From contig NZ_JAUYNV010000026.1 of assembly GCF_030698125.1 (NCBI RefSeq), positions 1 through 51,913 on the forward strand: a stretch of DNA of 51,913 nucleotides. Reading direction: 5' to 3'. The DNA is from Methyloversatilis sp. (GTDB taxonomy: Bacteria > Pseudomonadota > Gammaproteobacteria > Burkholderiales > Rhodocyclaceae). Positions 21,152 to 30,310 of this stretch are shown piece after piece. Position 1 is the stretch's first letter. Every line of letters begins with the position of its first letter. The notes under the pieces were generated by a model. It was not told the DNA's origin. It made no database searches and saw only the letters and a program-made list of their open reading frames with translations. Both the position numbers and the translations under genes were made by a program.

Positions 21152-21409
21152 GGCATACCTTTTGAGTTGTTGGTTCGATGGTAATGCTGCGATGTGTCAT
21201 TCTTCAGAACTTAGGTCACCCGGACTAAGGGTTAACCCGGCCTGCTTCTTCAGTGCCAAAAACCCTGTCAGCGCCTTTTGCCCGGTCACAGGATCTTCGG
21301 CTCAGCCGCATGCAGACTGACTTTGCCGCGATGTTCAATCGTTGCGAACCCTTGTTCAAGGCAGTGTTCGAACGACTGCCCTTGCTGTTATCGACACGGA
21401 AGTTAACAA

Positions 21410-24067
21410 ATGAAGAACTCTTTTTCGCGCGCCATCCATCTGCGTGACTACAGCGCGCCCGCCTGGTGGGTGGATACCATCGACCTTGACGTGTCGATCA
21501 CCGACAACGGCGACACGATGGTTGGCGCAGTCATGCTTGTGCGGCGCAACGAAAACGCACCCCGGGCCGATCTGGAACTCGACGGCGAGGCGCTCGAGTT
21601 GATCGACGTCCGCGTTGACGACGTCACGCTGGACAACCCGGTCAGCCTGCTGAAGGACGGCCGGCTCGTGCTGACCGGTCTGCCGGACAGTTGCCGGCTG
21701 ACCACCCGGGTGCGCATCCGGCCGGACGTCAATACGACGCTGTCCGGCCTGTTCCGCTCGAAGGACGGTTACTTCACGCAGTGCGAAGCCGAAGGCTTCC
21801 GCCGCATCACGTATTTTCCGGATCGGCCCGACGTGATGTCGCGCTACACGGTGACCCTGCATGCCAGCCGCGAACGTTTCCCCGATCTGCTGGCCAACGG
21901 CAATCTGGAAGCCAGCGGCGACGAGGCCGGAGGCCGTCACTGGGCGCGCTGGGTCGATCCGTTTCCCAAGCCGTGCTACCTGTTCGCCATGGTCGCTGCG
22001 AAACTCGACCGGCTGGACGACCGCTATACGACCGCCTCCGGGCGCGAGGTCGATCTGGCGATCTATGTCGAACCGGGCAAGCTCGACCAGTGCGATTTCG
22101 CGATGCACGCGCTGAAGAAGTCGATGCGCTGGGACGAGGAGCGTTTCGGCCTCGAACTGGATCTCGACCGCTACATGATCGTCGCCGTCGGCGACTTCAA
22201 CATGGGCGCGATGGAAAACAAGGGTCTCAACATCTTCAATACGAAGTACGTGCTGGCGCGGCCCGACATCGCCACGGATGTCGATTACATGAACATCGAC
22301 CGCGTGGTCGCGCACGAGTATTTCCACAACTGGACCGGCAACCGCGTGACCTGCCGCGACTGGTTCCAGCTGTCGCTGAAGGAAGGCCTGACTGTGTTCC
22401 GCGACCAGGAGTACGGCTCCGACATGTATTCGCGCGCCGTGCAGCGCATCCAGGAGGTACGCGGCCTGCGCGCGGCGCAGTTTCCGGAGGATGCCGGCCC
22501 GATGGCGCACCCGGTGCGTCCGGCCAGCTACGAGGAAATCAACAACTTCTACACCGCCACGGTCTACGAGAAGGGGGCCGAGGTGGTGCGGATGATCCAC
22601 ACGCTGCTCGGCGAAGACGGTTTCCAGCGCGGCATGAAGCTTTATTTCGAGCGCCATGACGGGCAGGCGGTCACCTGCGACGCCTTCGTATCGGCCATGC
22701 AGGACGCGAGCGGCGTCGATCTGTCCCGATTCCGTCGCTGGTACGAGCAGGCGGGCACGCCGACGCTGAAGGCCGCCGCCGACTTCGATGTCGCATCCGG
22801 CCGCTATCGCCTCACTCTGGCCCAGGACAATCCGCCCACCGCCTACGAGAAGCGTCTGGCGCAGGAAGGCATTTCGCTCGAGCGGGGCCCGCTGCACATT
22901 CCGGTTGCCGTCGGCCTGCTGTCGCCGGATGGCCGCGAAATCCTGCCGACGACGGTGCTGTCCCTGACCGAAACGTCGCAGACCTTCGACTTCGACCTGT
23001 CGACGCATCGCCTGACTCAAGCGCCGCTGCCGTCGCTGCTGCGCAATTTCTCGGCGCCGGTGACCTTGCTGTTCGACTGCCCGGACAGCACGCTGGCCAC
23101 GCTGATGGCGCATGACAGCGATGAGTTCAACCGCTGGGAAGCCGGCCAGCGGCTGGCCACGAGGCTCATGCTCGCCGGTGTGGCGACCGTGCAGTCGGGC
23201 GGCGTGCCGGAGGTGCCAGCGGTGCCAGCGGTGTTCGTCGACGCCTTCACCGCCACCCTGGGCAAGGCGGAGCACGATCCGGCCTTCGCCGCCGAGGCGC
23301 TGGCGCTGCCGTCGGAAATCTGGCTCGGCGACCAGATGACGGTGATCGATCCGGATGCCGCACACCGGGTACGCCGGCTGTTCCGCCGTACGCTGGCGCA
23401 GGCCTTGCGCCCGCAGTTCGAGGCGCTGCTCGATTCGCTTGCCGTGACCGGACCGTATGTGCCCGACGCCGCGGCGATGGGCCGGCGTGCGCTGCGCAAT
23501 CTTGCGCTGGGCTATCTGATGGAACTGGACGATCCGGCGCTGCAGTTGCGCGCGCTCACGCAGTTCCGCGACGCCGACAACATGACCGACCAGTCCGCGG
23601 CGCTGACCCTGCTGGCGCACAGCGAAACGCCGCTGCGCGAGATCGCGCTGGCCGAGTTCCTTGCGCGCTGGAAGCACGAAGCGCTGGTGGTGGACAAGTG
23701 GCTTACTGTGCAGGCGACGTCGCCGGCGGTCGGCACGACGGCACGCGTGCGCGAACTGATGGCGCATGAGGCATTCGACCTGAAGAATCCGAACAAGGTG
23801 TATGCGCTGGTGCGCACCTTCTGCGCCGCCAATCCGCTGCATTTCCATGCGGCGGATGGCTCGGGCTACAGCTATGCAGCCGGCGTCATCCGCGAGCTCG
23901 ACCCGGTGAACCCACAGGTCGCCTCGCGCGTGGCGCGCGCCTTCGACCGCTGGCGCCGCTTCGATGACGGCCGCCAGGCGCATGCCCGAGCCGCGCTGGA
24001 AAGCATCGCCGCGCAGCCGGGTCTGTCGCCGGACGTCGCCGAGGTCGTCAGCCGGGCTCTGGCTTGA
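21410..24067 (+). CDS. pepN: Aminopeptidase N
   Basis: 885-aa M1 zinc aminopeptidase of the E. coli PepN type, releasing N-terminal residues from peptides in the cytoplasm. The exopeptidase motif GAMEN is at about 266-270. The zinc site HEYFH is at 302-306, with Glu325 in the KEGLTVF helix exactly 18 residues later. The C-terminal helical domain is complete. The 258-base upstream gap carries the palindrome GGGTTAACCC near 21228-21237 and no other gene. It is convergent with the LysR gene. Confidence 0.97.
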   Translation: MKNSFSRAIHLRDYSAPAWWVDTIDLDVSITDNGDTMVGAVMLVRRNENAPRADLELDGEALELIDVRVDDVTLDNPVSLLKDGRLVLTGLPDSCRLTTRVRIRPDVNTTLSGLFRSKDGYFTQCEAEGFRRITYFPDRPDVMSRYTVTLHASRERFPDLLANGNLEASGDEAGGRHWARWVDPFPKPCYLFAMVAAKLDRLDDRYTTASGREVDLAIYVEPGKLDQCDFAMHALKKSMRWDEERFGLELDLDRYMIVAVGDFNMGAMENKGLNIFNTKYVLARPDIATDVDYMNIDRVVAHEYFHNWTGNRVTCRDWFQLSLKEGLTVFRDQEYGSDMYSRAVQRIQEVRGLRAAQFPEDAGPMAHPVRPASYEEINNFYTATVYEKGAEVVRMIHTLLGEDGFQRGMKLYFERHDGQAVTCDAFVSAMQDASGVDLSRFRRWYEQAGTPTLKAAADFDVASGRYRLTLAQDNPPTAYEKRLAQEGISLERGPLHIPVAVGLLSPDGREILPTTVLSLTETSQTFDFDLSTHRLTQAPLPSLLRNFSAPVTLLFDCPDSTLATLMAHDSDEFNRWEAGQRLATRLMLAGVATVQSGGVPEVPAVPAVFVDAFTATLGKAEHDPAFAAEALALPSEIWLGDQMTVIDPDAAHRVRRLFRRTLAQALRPQFEALLDSLAVTGPYVPDAAAMGRRALRNLALGYLMELDDPALQLRALTQFRDADNMTDQSAALTLLAHSETPLREIALAEFLARWKHEALVVDKWLTVQATSPAVGTTARVRELMAHEAFDLKNPNKVYALVRTFCAANPLHFHAADGSGYSYAAGVIRELDPVNPQVASRVARAFDRWRRFDDGRQAHARAALESIAAQPGLSPDVAEVVSRALA

Positions 24068-24145
24068 GCGCAGACGAAAGATTCAAGGGACATTACGCTG
24101 TTGGCGCTTCACCCGGCACCCTGAATCCTGCTGCCTGCATCGGCC

Positions 24146-25024
24146 TCAATCCGTAGCGATCATCGCCTCGAAGGCCAGCGCAGCCGGGCTGAGCGGACGG
24201 CGTGGCAGGCGCAGGCGATAGAGCTGGCGGCTCAACTGCACGCCGGGCAGCGTCAAGGTGGCGACCTTTCCGAGCGCGATCTGGTCGGCCGAACTGACCC
24301 GTGGCACCATCGAAACGCCGCCGCCGGCGGCCACGGTCTGGATGACGGCTTCCGTGCTGCCGGCTTCGATCAGTCGGGCAGGGCGGATGCCCAGCTTGTC
24401 CAGCCAGCGATTCACGACTTCGCGCGTACCTGAGCCGGGTTCGCGCACCACCCATGTGGCTTGCGACAGCGCCTCGACCGTGACCTCGCCGGCTTTCGCC
24501 AGCGGGCCGTCGGGCGGCGCGACGATCAACAGCGCCTCTTCGCGCCAGGGGCGTGATTCGATGCGCTCGTCTTCGACCGGGCCTTCCACCAGCGCGATAT
24601 CGACCTCGCAGGCGAGCAGGCTTTCGGCAATGGTCTGGGTGTTGGCGCTGGTCAGGCTCAGCGACACGCCCGGATGCGCCTGGGCGAAGTCGGCCACGTA
24701 GCCGGGCAGCCAGTAGGCCGCCACGGTCATGCTGGCGCCGATACGCAGGCGGCCACGCTCCAGATCGGAATAGGCCTGCAGCGCTTCGAGCGCTTCGCGC
24801 TCCATCGCGAAGATGCCCACCGCGTACTCGAACAGCACCTGGCCTGCTTCGGTCAGCGAGACCACGCGCGCGCCACGTTCGATCAGCACCACGTCGAGCT
24901 GGTCTTCCAGCTCGCGCAGCGCCTTGGAGACCGCCGGCTGGCTGACGCCCAGATGTTCGGCTGCGCGGGAAAAGCTGGTGTGCTCGCCGACAGCGTGGAA
25001 GATGCGCAGAAGGTGCAGGTTCAT
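24146..25024 (-). CDS. LysR-family transcriptional regulator
   Basis: 292-aa LTTR. The winged helix-turn-helix (residues 1-60) has TSFSRAAEHLGVSQPAVSKAL, and the linker helix follows. The effector domain starts with LRIGASMTVAAYWLP and has two sub-domains. The sequence type (AxYWLPGYVADF, SANTQTIAESLLACEVDIALVEG) resembles the YeiE/CbbR-like group, but the effector and targets are unknown. ATG at 25024 is chosen because it begins the canonical MNLHLLRIFHAV. The nearest divergent gene is none; panD lies upstream on the same strand behind a terminator. Confidence 0.9.
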   Translation of the reverse strand: MNLHLLRIFHAVGEHTSFSRAAEHLGVSQPAVSKALRELEDQLDVVLIERGARVVSLTEAGQVLFEYAVGIFAMEREALEALQAYSDLERGRLRIGASMTVAAYWLPGYVADFAQAHPGVSLSLTSANTQTIAESLLACEVDIALVEGPVEDERIESRPWREEALLIVAPPDGPLAKAGEVTVEALSQATWVVREPGSGTREVVNRWLDKLGIRPARLIEAGSTEAVIQTVAAGGGVSMVPRVSSADQIALGKVATLTLPGVQLSRQLYRLRLPRRPLSPAALAFEAMIATD

Positions 25025-25072
25025 TGCGGGACAGTCGATGGACAAGCCCGCATTGTTTCACATCGGTGCACG

Positions 25073-25099
25073 CGAAAAGGCCCGCGTGACGCGGGCCTC
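25073..25099 (-). terminator. Rho-independent terminator after panD
   Basis: On the minus strand AGGCCCGCG-TCA-CGCGGGCCT forms a perfect 9-bp stem followed by TTTC. It lies 28 bases after the panD stop and separates the pantothenate genes from the LysR gene. The T run is short. Confidence 0.8.
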
Positions 25100-25126
25100 G
25101 GAAGGTCGCTGCAGACCGGCGGCGGT

Positions 25127-25510
25127 TCAGCCGGCCATCTGAACCGGAATGTGCCCGCGCTGGTTCACGATGCGGTTCTTGCCATCGACGTACACCAGCT
25201 TCGGTTCGAAGCGGGCCAGTTCGACTTCGGTGTATTGCGCGAAACAGGCAATGATCAGCAGGTCACCGGCTGCCGCCTTGCGGGCCGCCGCACCATTGAC
25301 CGAAATGATGCCGGTGCCGCGTTCCGCGCTGATCGCATACGTCGAGAAGCGCTCGCCGTTGGTCACGTTGTAGATATCGATCGCCTGATATTCGCGGATG
25401 TCTGCCGCGTCGAGCAGGTTCTGGTCGATCGCACACGAACCTTCGTAGTGCAGTTCGGAATGGGTGGTCGTGACACGGTGCAGCTTGGACTGAAGCATGG
25501 TGCGTTGCAT
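25127..25510 (-). CDS. panD: Aspartate 1-decarboxylase
   Basis: 127-aa proenzyme that self-cleaves at Gly24-Ser25 (YEGSCAID) to give a pyruvoyl group and makes beta-alanine for pantothenate. [13 protein letters not shown] is the canonical N-terminus, and GGAG sits before the ATG at 25510. Conserved Tyr58-type residue ([12 protein letters not shown]) and [12 protein letters not shown] are present. Last gene of the pan cluster. Confidence 0.96.
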   Translation of the reverse strand: MQRTMLQSKLHRVTTTHSELHYEGSCAIDQNLLDAADIREYQAIDIYNVTNGERFSTYAISAERGTGIISVNGAAARKAAAGDLLIIACFAQYTEVELARFEPKLVYVDGKNRIVNQRGHIPVQMAG

Positions 25511-25629
25511 GGGCGCTCCTTCGATATCGCGCTGTTTCAACCACTGCACGTGCCGCAGCACGCACAACAGAGCGCTGCTGGAACACCACCGGCCCGGTGT
25601 CCATGGACTCCGGAGCGCATTGTGGCGAC

Positions 25630-26469
25630 CTACACTTCCAGGTTGTCGATCAGGCGCGTCGACCCGAGCAGGGCGGCGGCCACGATCACCAGACTGGATT
25701 CGTGAGCGGACGGCGATTGTAGGTCGGCTTGTCGTCGCACTGCAACATATTGTGGAGACCAGCCACGGGCCTCAAGAAACGATGAGGCGTCATGCTCTAT
25801 CCGGGCGAATTCCCGGTCTCCGGCGCGCAGTGCATCACGCGCCGACGACAGCGCTTCGTACAGTTGCACCGATTGCGCGCGCTCGGCCGCCGACAGATAG
25901 CCGTTGCGTGACGACAGCGCGAGTCCGTCGTCGGCGCGCAGCGTCTCACCGCCCACGATGGCGATCGGCAACGCCATCTGGCGCACCAGCTGGCGGATCA
26001 CCATGAGCTGCTGGTAGTCCTTCTTGCCGAACACCGCCACCTGCGGCTGCACGATGTTGAACAGCTTGGCGACGACGGTGGCGACGCCGGTGAAGAAGCC
26101 TGGCCGGAAAGCGCCTTCGAGCAGGTCGGCCAGCACCGGGTCGGGCACGACGCGCAGGGTCTGCGGCTGCGGATACAGCTCGGATTCGGATGGCGCGAAC
26201 ACGTGCGCCACGCCCGCCGCCTGCATGCGGGCGCAGTCGGCATCCAGCGTACGCGGGTAGCGATCGAAATCTTCGTGCGGGGCGAACTGCAGGCGATTGA
26301 CGAACACACTGGCCACGACGATGTCGGCCAGCGTGCCGGCCTGCCGCATCAGCGAGGCGTGGCCTTCGTGGAGATTCCCCATCGTGGGCACGAAGGCAAT
26401 GCGCGCGCCTTGCGTGCGCAGTGGGTCAAGCGCGGCGCGCAGGCCGTCTATCGTCGGGTGTATCTGCAT
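25630..26469 (-). CDS. panC: Pantothenate synthetase
   Basis: 279-aa ATP-dependent ligase joining pantoate and beta-alanine. The HIGH-like motif is in [14 protein letters not shown] (about 28-41), VFVNRLQF follows, then [15 protein letters not shown] and the KMSKS-like [11 protein letters not shown]. It starts 51 bases after panB and ends 119 bases before panD. Confidence 0.97.
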   Translation of the reverse strand: MQIHPTIDGLRAALDPLRTQGARIAFVPTMGNLHEGHASLMRQAGTLADIVVASVFVNRLQFAPHEDFDRYPRTLDADCARMQAAGVAHVFAPSESELYPQPQTLRVVPDPVLADLLEGAFRPGFFTGVATVVAKLFNIVQPQVAVFGKKDYQQLMVIRQLVRQMALPIAIVGGETLRADDGLALSSRNGYLSAAERAQSVQLYEALSSARDALRAGDREFARIEHDASSFLEARGWSPQYVAVRRQADLQSPSAHESSLVIVAAALLGSTRLIDNLEV

Positions 26470-26520
26470 GGCGGTCCGGCGTGGCGAGGAGGAGTGCGAA
26501 GGCGGTCTCGGCAGGCGTGC

Positions 26521-27357
26521 TCAGTAGGCGTGCTCGGGGCCGGGGAAGCTGCGCTCCTTGACCGCGGCGATGTAGCGGCCGAGCGCGTCCTGCACGTCGT
26601 CCGCGCCCGGCATGAAGTTGCGCACGAAACGCGGGCGCCGGCCGGGGAACAGGCCGAGCACGTCATGCAGCACGAGCACCTGGCCGTGGCAGTCCAGCCC
26701 GGCGCCGATGCCGATCGTGATGAAGCGGCGCGCCGCCGTGACTTCCGTCGCCAGCCGGGCCGGCACCATTTCCATCACCAGCATCGAGGCGCCGGCGTCG
26801 TCGAGCAGCGCGGCGTCGGCCTTCAGTCGTTCGGCCGATTCGGTGGTCACGCCCTGCGCGCGGTAGCCGCCGAGTTGATGCACCGACTGCGGCGTCAGGC
26901 CGAGGTGGGCGCATACCGGCACGCCGCGCTCGACCAGGAAGCGCACGGTGTCGACCATGTGCGCGCCGCCTTCCAGCTTCACCATCTGTGCGCCTGCCGT
27001 CAGCAGCTTCACGGCATTGCGCATCGCCTGCTCGCGGCTTTCCTGATAGCTGCCGAACGGCATGTCGCCGATCAGGAAGGCGCGACCTTCGACATTGCGC
27101 AGTCCGCGTGCCACGCAGCCCGTGTGGTAGGCCATCTCGTCGATGGTGACCGGAAGAGTCGTGTCGTGGCCCTGCAGCACATTGCCGAGCGAGTCGCCGA
27201 CCAGCAGCACGTCGGCACCGACGGCGTCGCACACCGCTGCGAAGGTGGAGTCGTAGCAGGTGAGCATGGCGATCGGTTCGCCGGCGGTGCGCATGCGGGC
27301 GAGGGTATTCAGCGTGACCGGGCGGCGGGCCGGGTCGGTATCGCGGACATAGGTCAT
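26521..27357 (-). CDS. panB: 3-methyl-2-oxobutanoate hydroxymethyltransferase
   Basis: 278-aa TIM-barrel enzyme making ketopantoate, the first committed step of pantothenate synthesis. It has [10 protein letters not shown], the metal/substrate block [21 protein letters not shown], and the EMVPARLA segment with the catalytic Glu. Its start overlaps the dgk stop (ATGA), so translation is coupled. Confidence 0.97.
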   Translation of the reverse strand: MTYVRDTDPARRPVTLNTLARMRTAGEPIAMLTCYDSTFAAVCDAVGADVLLVGDSLGNVLQGHDTTLPVTIDEMAYHTGCVARGLRNVEGRAFLIGDMPFGSYQESREQAMRNAVKLLTAGAQMVKLEGGAHMVDTVRFLVERGVPVCAHLGLTPQSVHQLGGYRAQGVTTESAERLKADAALLDDAGASMLVMEMVPARLATEVTAARRFITIGIGAGLDCHGQVLVLHDVLGLFPGRRPRFVRNFMPGADDVQDALGRYIAAVKERSFPGPEHAY

Positions 27358-27992
27358 GTGGCGTATCCGAAAAATTCGCGGAAGGAGCGCATCTGGGTCA
27401 GTCGTTCGACCAGCAACGCGAAATCGTCATCGTTGTCGACCGGATTGAGCTCCTCCGCATTGACGATGAACAGCGGACTCGCATCGTACTGGTAGAAGAA
27501 GCGCGCGTAACGCTCCACCACGCGAGCCAGGTAGCTTTCGCTGATGCGCCGCTCGGCGTCGATGCCGCGCCGGCGCACCCGTTCGGCCAGCGTATCGGCG
27601 TCGGCCTGCAGGTAGATGACCAGATCCGGCGCCGGCGCCTGCAGCTTCAGCGCGGTGAAGATCTGCCGGTACAGCGCGTACTCGTCATCGGTCAGGTTCA
27701 TCGACGCGAACAACGGGTCCTTGTCGATCAGGAAATCGGCCACCAGTCGGCCGGAAAACAGGTCGTCCTGCGCCACCTCCCGCAGCTGTTCCATGCGCTG
27801 GAACAGAAAGAACAGCTGGGTCTGCAGCGCGTAGCGCTCCATGTTCTGGTAGAAGCGGCCGAGGAAGGGATTTTCTTCCGGCTTTTCGAACAGCGTCGGC
27901 GCCTGCAGGTGTTCGGCGAGGCGCCGGGCGAGCGAAGTCTTGCCAACGCCGATGGGCCCTTCGACGACGATGTAGCGTGCTTTTTCCAGCAT
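27354..27992 (-). CDS. Deoxynucleoside kinase (dGK/dAK family)
   Basis: 212-aa P-loop kinase with GPIGVGKTS at 12-20, the [19 protein letters not shown] substrate block, and the LID-type [16 protein letters not shown]. Relatives phosphorylate deoxyadenosine or deoxyguanosine. It is a regular neighbour of panB in betaproteobacteria. The ATG at 27992 begins the family N-terminus ([14 protein letters not shown]); the frame is open further upstream. folK, usually just before it, is absent here. Confidence 0.9.
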   Translation of the reverse strand: MLEKARYIVVEGPIGVGKTSLARRLAEHLQAPTLFEKPEENPFLGRFYQNMERYALQTQLFFLFQRMEQLREVAQDDLFSGRLVADFLIDKDPLFASMNLTDDEYALYRQIFTALKLQAPAPDLVIYLQADADTLAERVRRRGIDAERRISESYLARVVERYARFFYQYDASPLFIVNAEELNPVDNDDDFALLVERLTQMRSFREFFGYAT

Positions 27993-28021
27993 CGGTGCGG
28001 TATTCCGGTCGGAAGGTCGGG

Positions 28022-28375
28022 TCAGCGGAAGATGAAATACACCGCGCCCAGCATACACAGCGCGGCCCACAGGTAGTCAAGCTTGAACGGCTCGTGCATG
28101 TAGAAGATCGCGAACGGCACGAACACCGACAGCGTGATCACTTCCTGCATGATTTTCAGCTGCCCGAGCGTCAGCTGGGTATGGCCGATGCGGTTGGCCG
28201 GCACCTGCAGCAGGTACTCGAACAGCGCGATGCCCCATGAAAACAGTGCCGCAATCCACCATGGCCGATGATTCAGGTCGCGCAGGTGGGCATACCAGGC
28301 GAAGGTCATGAAAATGTTCGACAGCACGAGCAGACCGCCGGTCTGCAACCAGACAGGCAGCTGCGGCATCGTCAT
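28022..28375 (-). CDS. DUF486 / DMT-family small membrane protein
   Basis: 117-aa protein with four predicted TM helices (about 10-28, 38-56, 76-95 and 98-115), typical of the DUF486 branch of the drug/metabolite transporter clan. I recognise NIFMTFAWYAHL, LLQVPANRIGH and LKIMQEVITL. Substrate unknown. Its start overlaps the pcnB stop (ATGA), so it occupies the position normally held by folK between pcnB and dgk. Confidence 0.88.
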   Translation of the reverse strand: MTMPQLPVWLQTGGLLVLSNIFMTFAWYAHLRDLNHRPWWIAALFSWGIALFEYLLQVPANRIGHTQLTLGQLKIMQEVITLSVFVPFAIFYMHEPFKLDYLWAALCMLGAVYFIFR

Positions 28376-29715
28376 TCAGGCGCGACCTGGCTGCTGCCGT
28401 TCGGCTTGCGACGGACGCGACGACGCTTCTTGACCGCCTCTTCCGGCCTCAGCATGGCTTCCCGCGTCGGGCCGTCGGCGTCGGCAAATGCGGTCCACCA
28501 GTCGGCCAGTTCCTGCGGCACCTCGCCGGAGCCGGCGCGCAACAGCAGGAAGTCGTAGGCAGCGCGGTAGCGCGGCAGTTCGAGCAGACGGAATGGCCGC
28601 TTTCCGGCGCGCGCGTCAAAGCGCGGCTGCAGCGACCAGATGTCCTTGATATCGGTGGCGATGCGCCGCGTGATGGCGAGCTTTTCCGCCTGCTGATCGA
28701 GCACCACGGTCATCGCCTCGAACATCGCCGGAATCGACGATTCGCCGGCGGCCTTGCGTTTTTCCCAGTCGGCCAGCACCTCGTGCCACAACAGGGTGGC
28801 GAACAGGAAGCCGGGCGAGATCGATTTGCCTTCGCGTACCCGCTCGTCGGTGCGCTCCAGCGCCAGCATGACGAAACGCTCGCCCATCGGCTGTTCGAGG
28901 ATGACGTCGAGCAGCGGCAGCAGGCCGTGATGCAGGCCATCCTCGCGCAGCTGGCGCACACAGCGCACGGCGTGACCGCTGGTGAGCAGCTTGAGCATTT
29001 CATCGAACAGGCGCGCCGGCGGTACGTTTTCGAGCAGGCTGGCCATCGAACGTATCGGATCGCGCGCGTCCGGGTCGATCACCAGCCCGAGCTTGGCCGC
29101 GAGGCGCACCGCGCGCAGCATGCGGATCGGGTCTTCGCGATAGCGGCGTGGCGCTTCGCCGATCATGCGCAGCGTCTTCTGCTTGAGGTCGGCCACACCG
29201 TGGTGGAAGTCGATGACGGTTTCGGTCGCCGGATCGTAATACAGCGCATTCACCGTGAAGTCGCGCCGCGCCGCGTCTTCTTCCATGGTGCCGAACACGT
29301 TGTCGTGCAGGATGCGACCGTGTTCGTCGGTCACCGCTTCGGAATCGCCGCGGAACGTGGTCACCTCGATCGTGTCGCGGCCGAACATGACATGCACGAT
29401 CTTGAACCGGCGCCCGATCATGCGCGCCCGGCGGAACACCGCCGTCACCTGTTCCGGTGTCGCGCTGGTGGCGACGTCGAAGTCTTTCGGCACGATGCCG
29501 GCGATGAGGTCGCGTACCGCACCGCCCACCACATAGGCCTGATAGCCCTCGGCCTGCAGCCCGTCGCACACCCGGCGCGCGGCCGGCAACAGTGCGTCGC
29601 GCGAAATTCCGTGCTGGGCAATCGGGATGCTGACCGGGCCGCTCGGGCGCTTGGCATGCGGGCCGGTGGGGTCTTCGGGGCGCCGGAATATCCGGCGCAG
29701 CAACTTTCGGATCAT
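28372..29715 (-). CDS. pcnB: Poly(A) polymerase I
   Basis: 447-aa nucleotidyltransferase that adds poly(A) tails to RNA and promotes its decay. The catalytic core has YVVGGAVRDLIAG and the KDFDVATSA double Asp, then RRFKIVHVMF and EEDAARRDFTVNALYY. The basic C-terminal tail (KKRRRVRRKP) is typical and separates PAP from CCA-adding enzymes. The frame is open to 29979, but ATG 29715 (MIRKLLRRIFRR) fits the family. Confidence 0.95.
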   Translation of the reverse strand: MIRKLLRRIFRRPEDPTGPHAKRPSGPVSIPIAQHGISRDALLPAARRVCDGLQAEGYQAYVVGGAVRDLIAGIVPKDFDVATSATPEQVTAVFRRARMIGRRFKIVHVMFGRDTIEVTTFRGDSEAVTDEHGRILHDNVFGTMEEDAARRDFTVNALYYDPATETVIDFHHGVADLKQKTLRMIGEAPRRYREDPIRMLRAVRLAAKLGLVIDPDARDPIRSMASLLENVPPARLFDEMLKLLTSGHAVRCVRQLREDGLHHGLLPLLDVILEQPMGERFVMLALERTDERVREGKSISPGFLFATLLWHEVLADWEKRKAAGESSIPAMFEAMTVVLDQQAEKLAITRRIATDIKDIWSLQPRFDARAGKRPFRLLELPRYRAAYDFLLLRAGSGEVPQELADWWTAFADADGPTREAMLRPEEAVKKRRRVRRKPNGSSQVAPE

Positions 29716-29845
29716 CAGTAGTGGGACTTTCTGGCGCGGCCCGCGCCGGGCGCTTGGATAATCGACGCGCCATGTTAACGCAAGCCGGCACGCGTCAGTC
29801 CGCCGTGTTGCATGTCGATCGACAGGCGCGCTACCATCCGCGCCG

Positions 29846-30208
29846 ATGAACGCCACTCGCTCCAATTTCCGCCTGACCCTGCTGATCGCGATCTTCGCGG
29901 TCTGCGCGCAGGCACTGCTGCCGACGCTGATGCGCTGGCAGCAGTCGGTCGACCCGACCGCGATGACGGAAATCTGCACCGTGTTCGGTGTTCAGGCGCT
30001 GGCCGAGGATGGCACGCCGCAACCGGTCAAACCGGGGCACTGTCCCTGGTGCATGGCGCAAACCGCTTTCGCGCTGCCGGTGCACGCCTTCGACGCGGTG
30101 TTCGCACGCCACGCAGAATCCGAGCCGCCACCGGCGCGGCTCGCTCCCGAATTTCCGACCTTCACGCCGCTTGCGGCGTCTCCGCGCGCGCCGCCCCGGC
30201 ACGCCTGA
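29846..30208 (+). CDS. DUF2946-type secreted/membrane protein, copy 1
   Basis: 120-aa protein with an N-terminal hydrophobic segment (about 9-28). It carries an EIC motif (Cys44) and HCPWC (His65, Cys66, Cys69), the arrangement I associate with DUF2946. Function unknown; members often sit next to TonB receptors and copper genes. The second copy at 32941 has the same EIC...HCxxC layout. A TACCAT -10 at 29832-29837 ends eight bases before the ATG, so the leader would be very short. Confidence 0.78.
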   Translation: MNATRSNFRLTLLIAIFAVCAQALLPTLMRWQQSVDPTAMTEICTVFGVQALAEDGTPQPVKPGHCPWCMAQTAFALPVHAFDAVFARHAESEPPPARLAPEFPTFTPLAASPRAPPRHA

Positions 30209-30310
30209 TCCCCGCCTGATCTGCCGGTGACGCGCGGCCCTGCCGCCGCGCGCACTGTCTTCCGACCTTGTCGCGCCCCTGTCGCGCGACCGCATCACGG
30301 AACATCCTTC

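Noticed and set aside
21228..21237. GGGTTAACCC palindrome upstream of pepN as an operator
   Set aside because: A single 10-base palindrome with no second copy and no known matching regulator here.
21356..23983. 875-codon open frame antisense to pepN
   Set aside because: Same codon-bias artefact; pepN has its full catalytic site on the plus strand.
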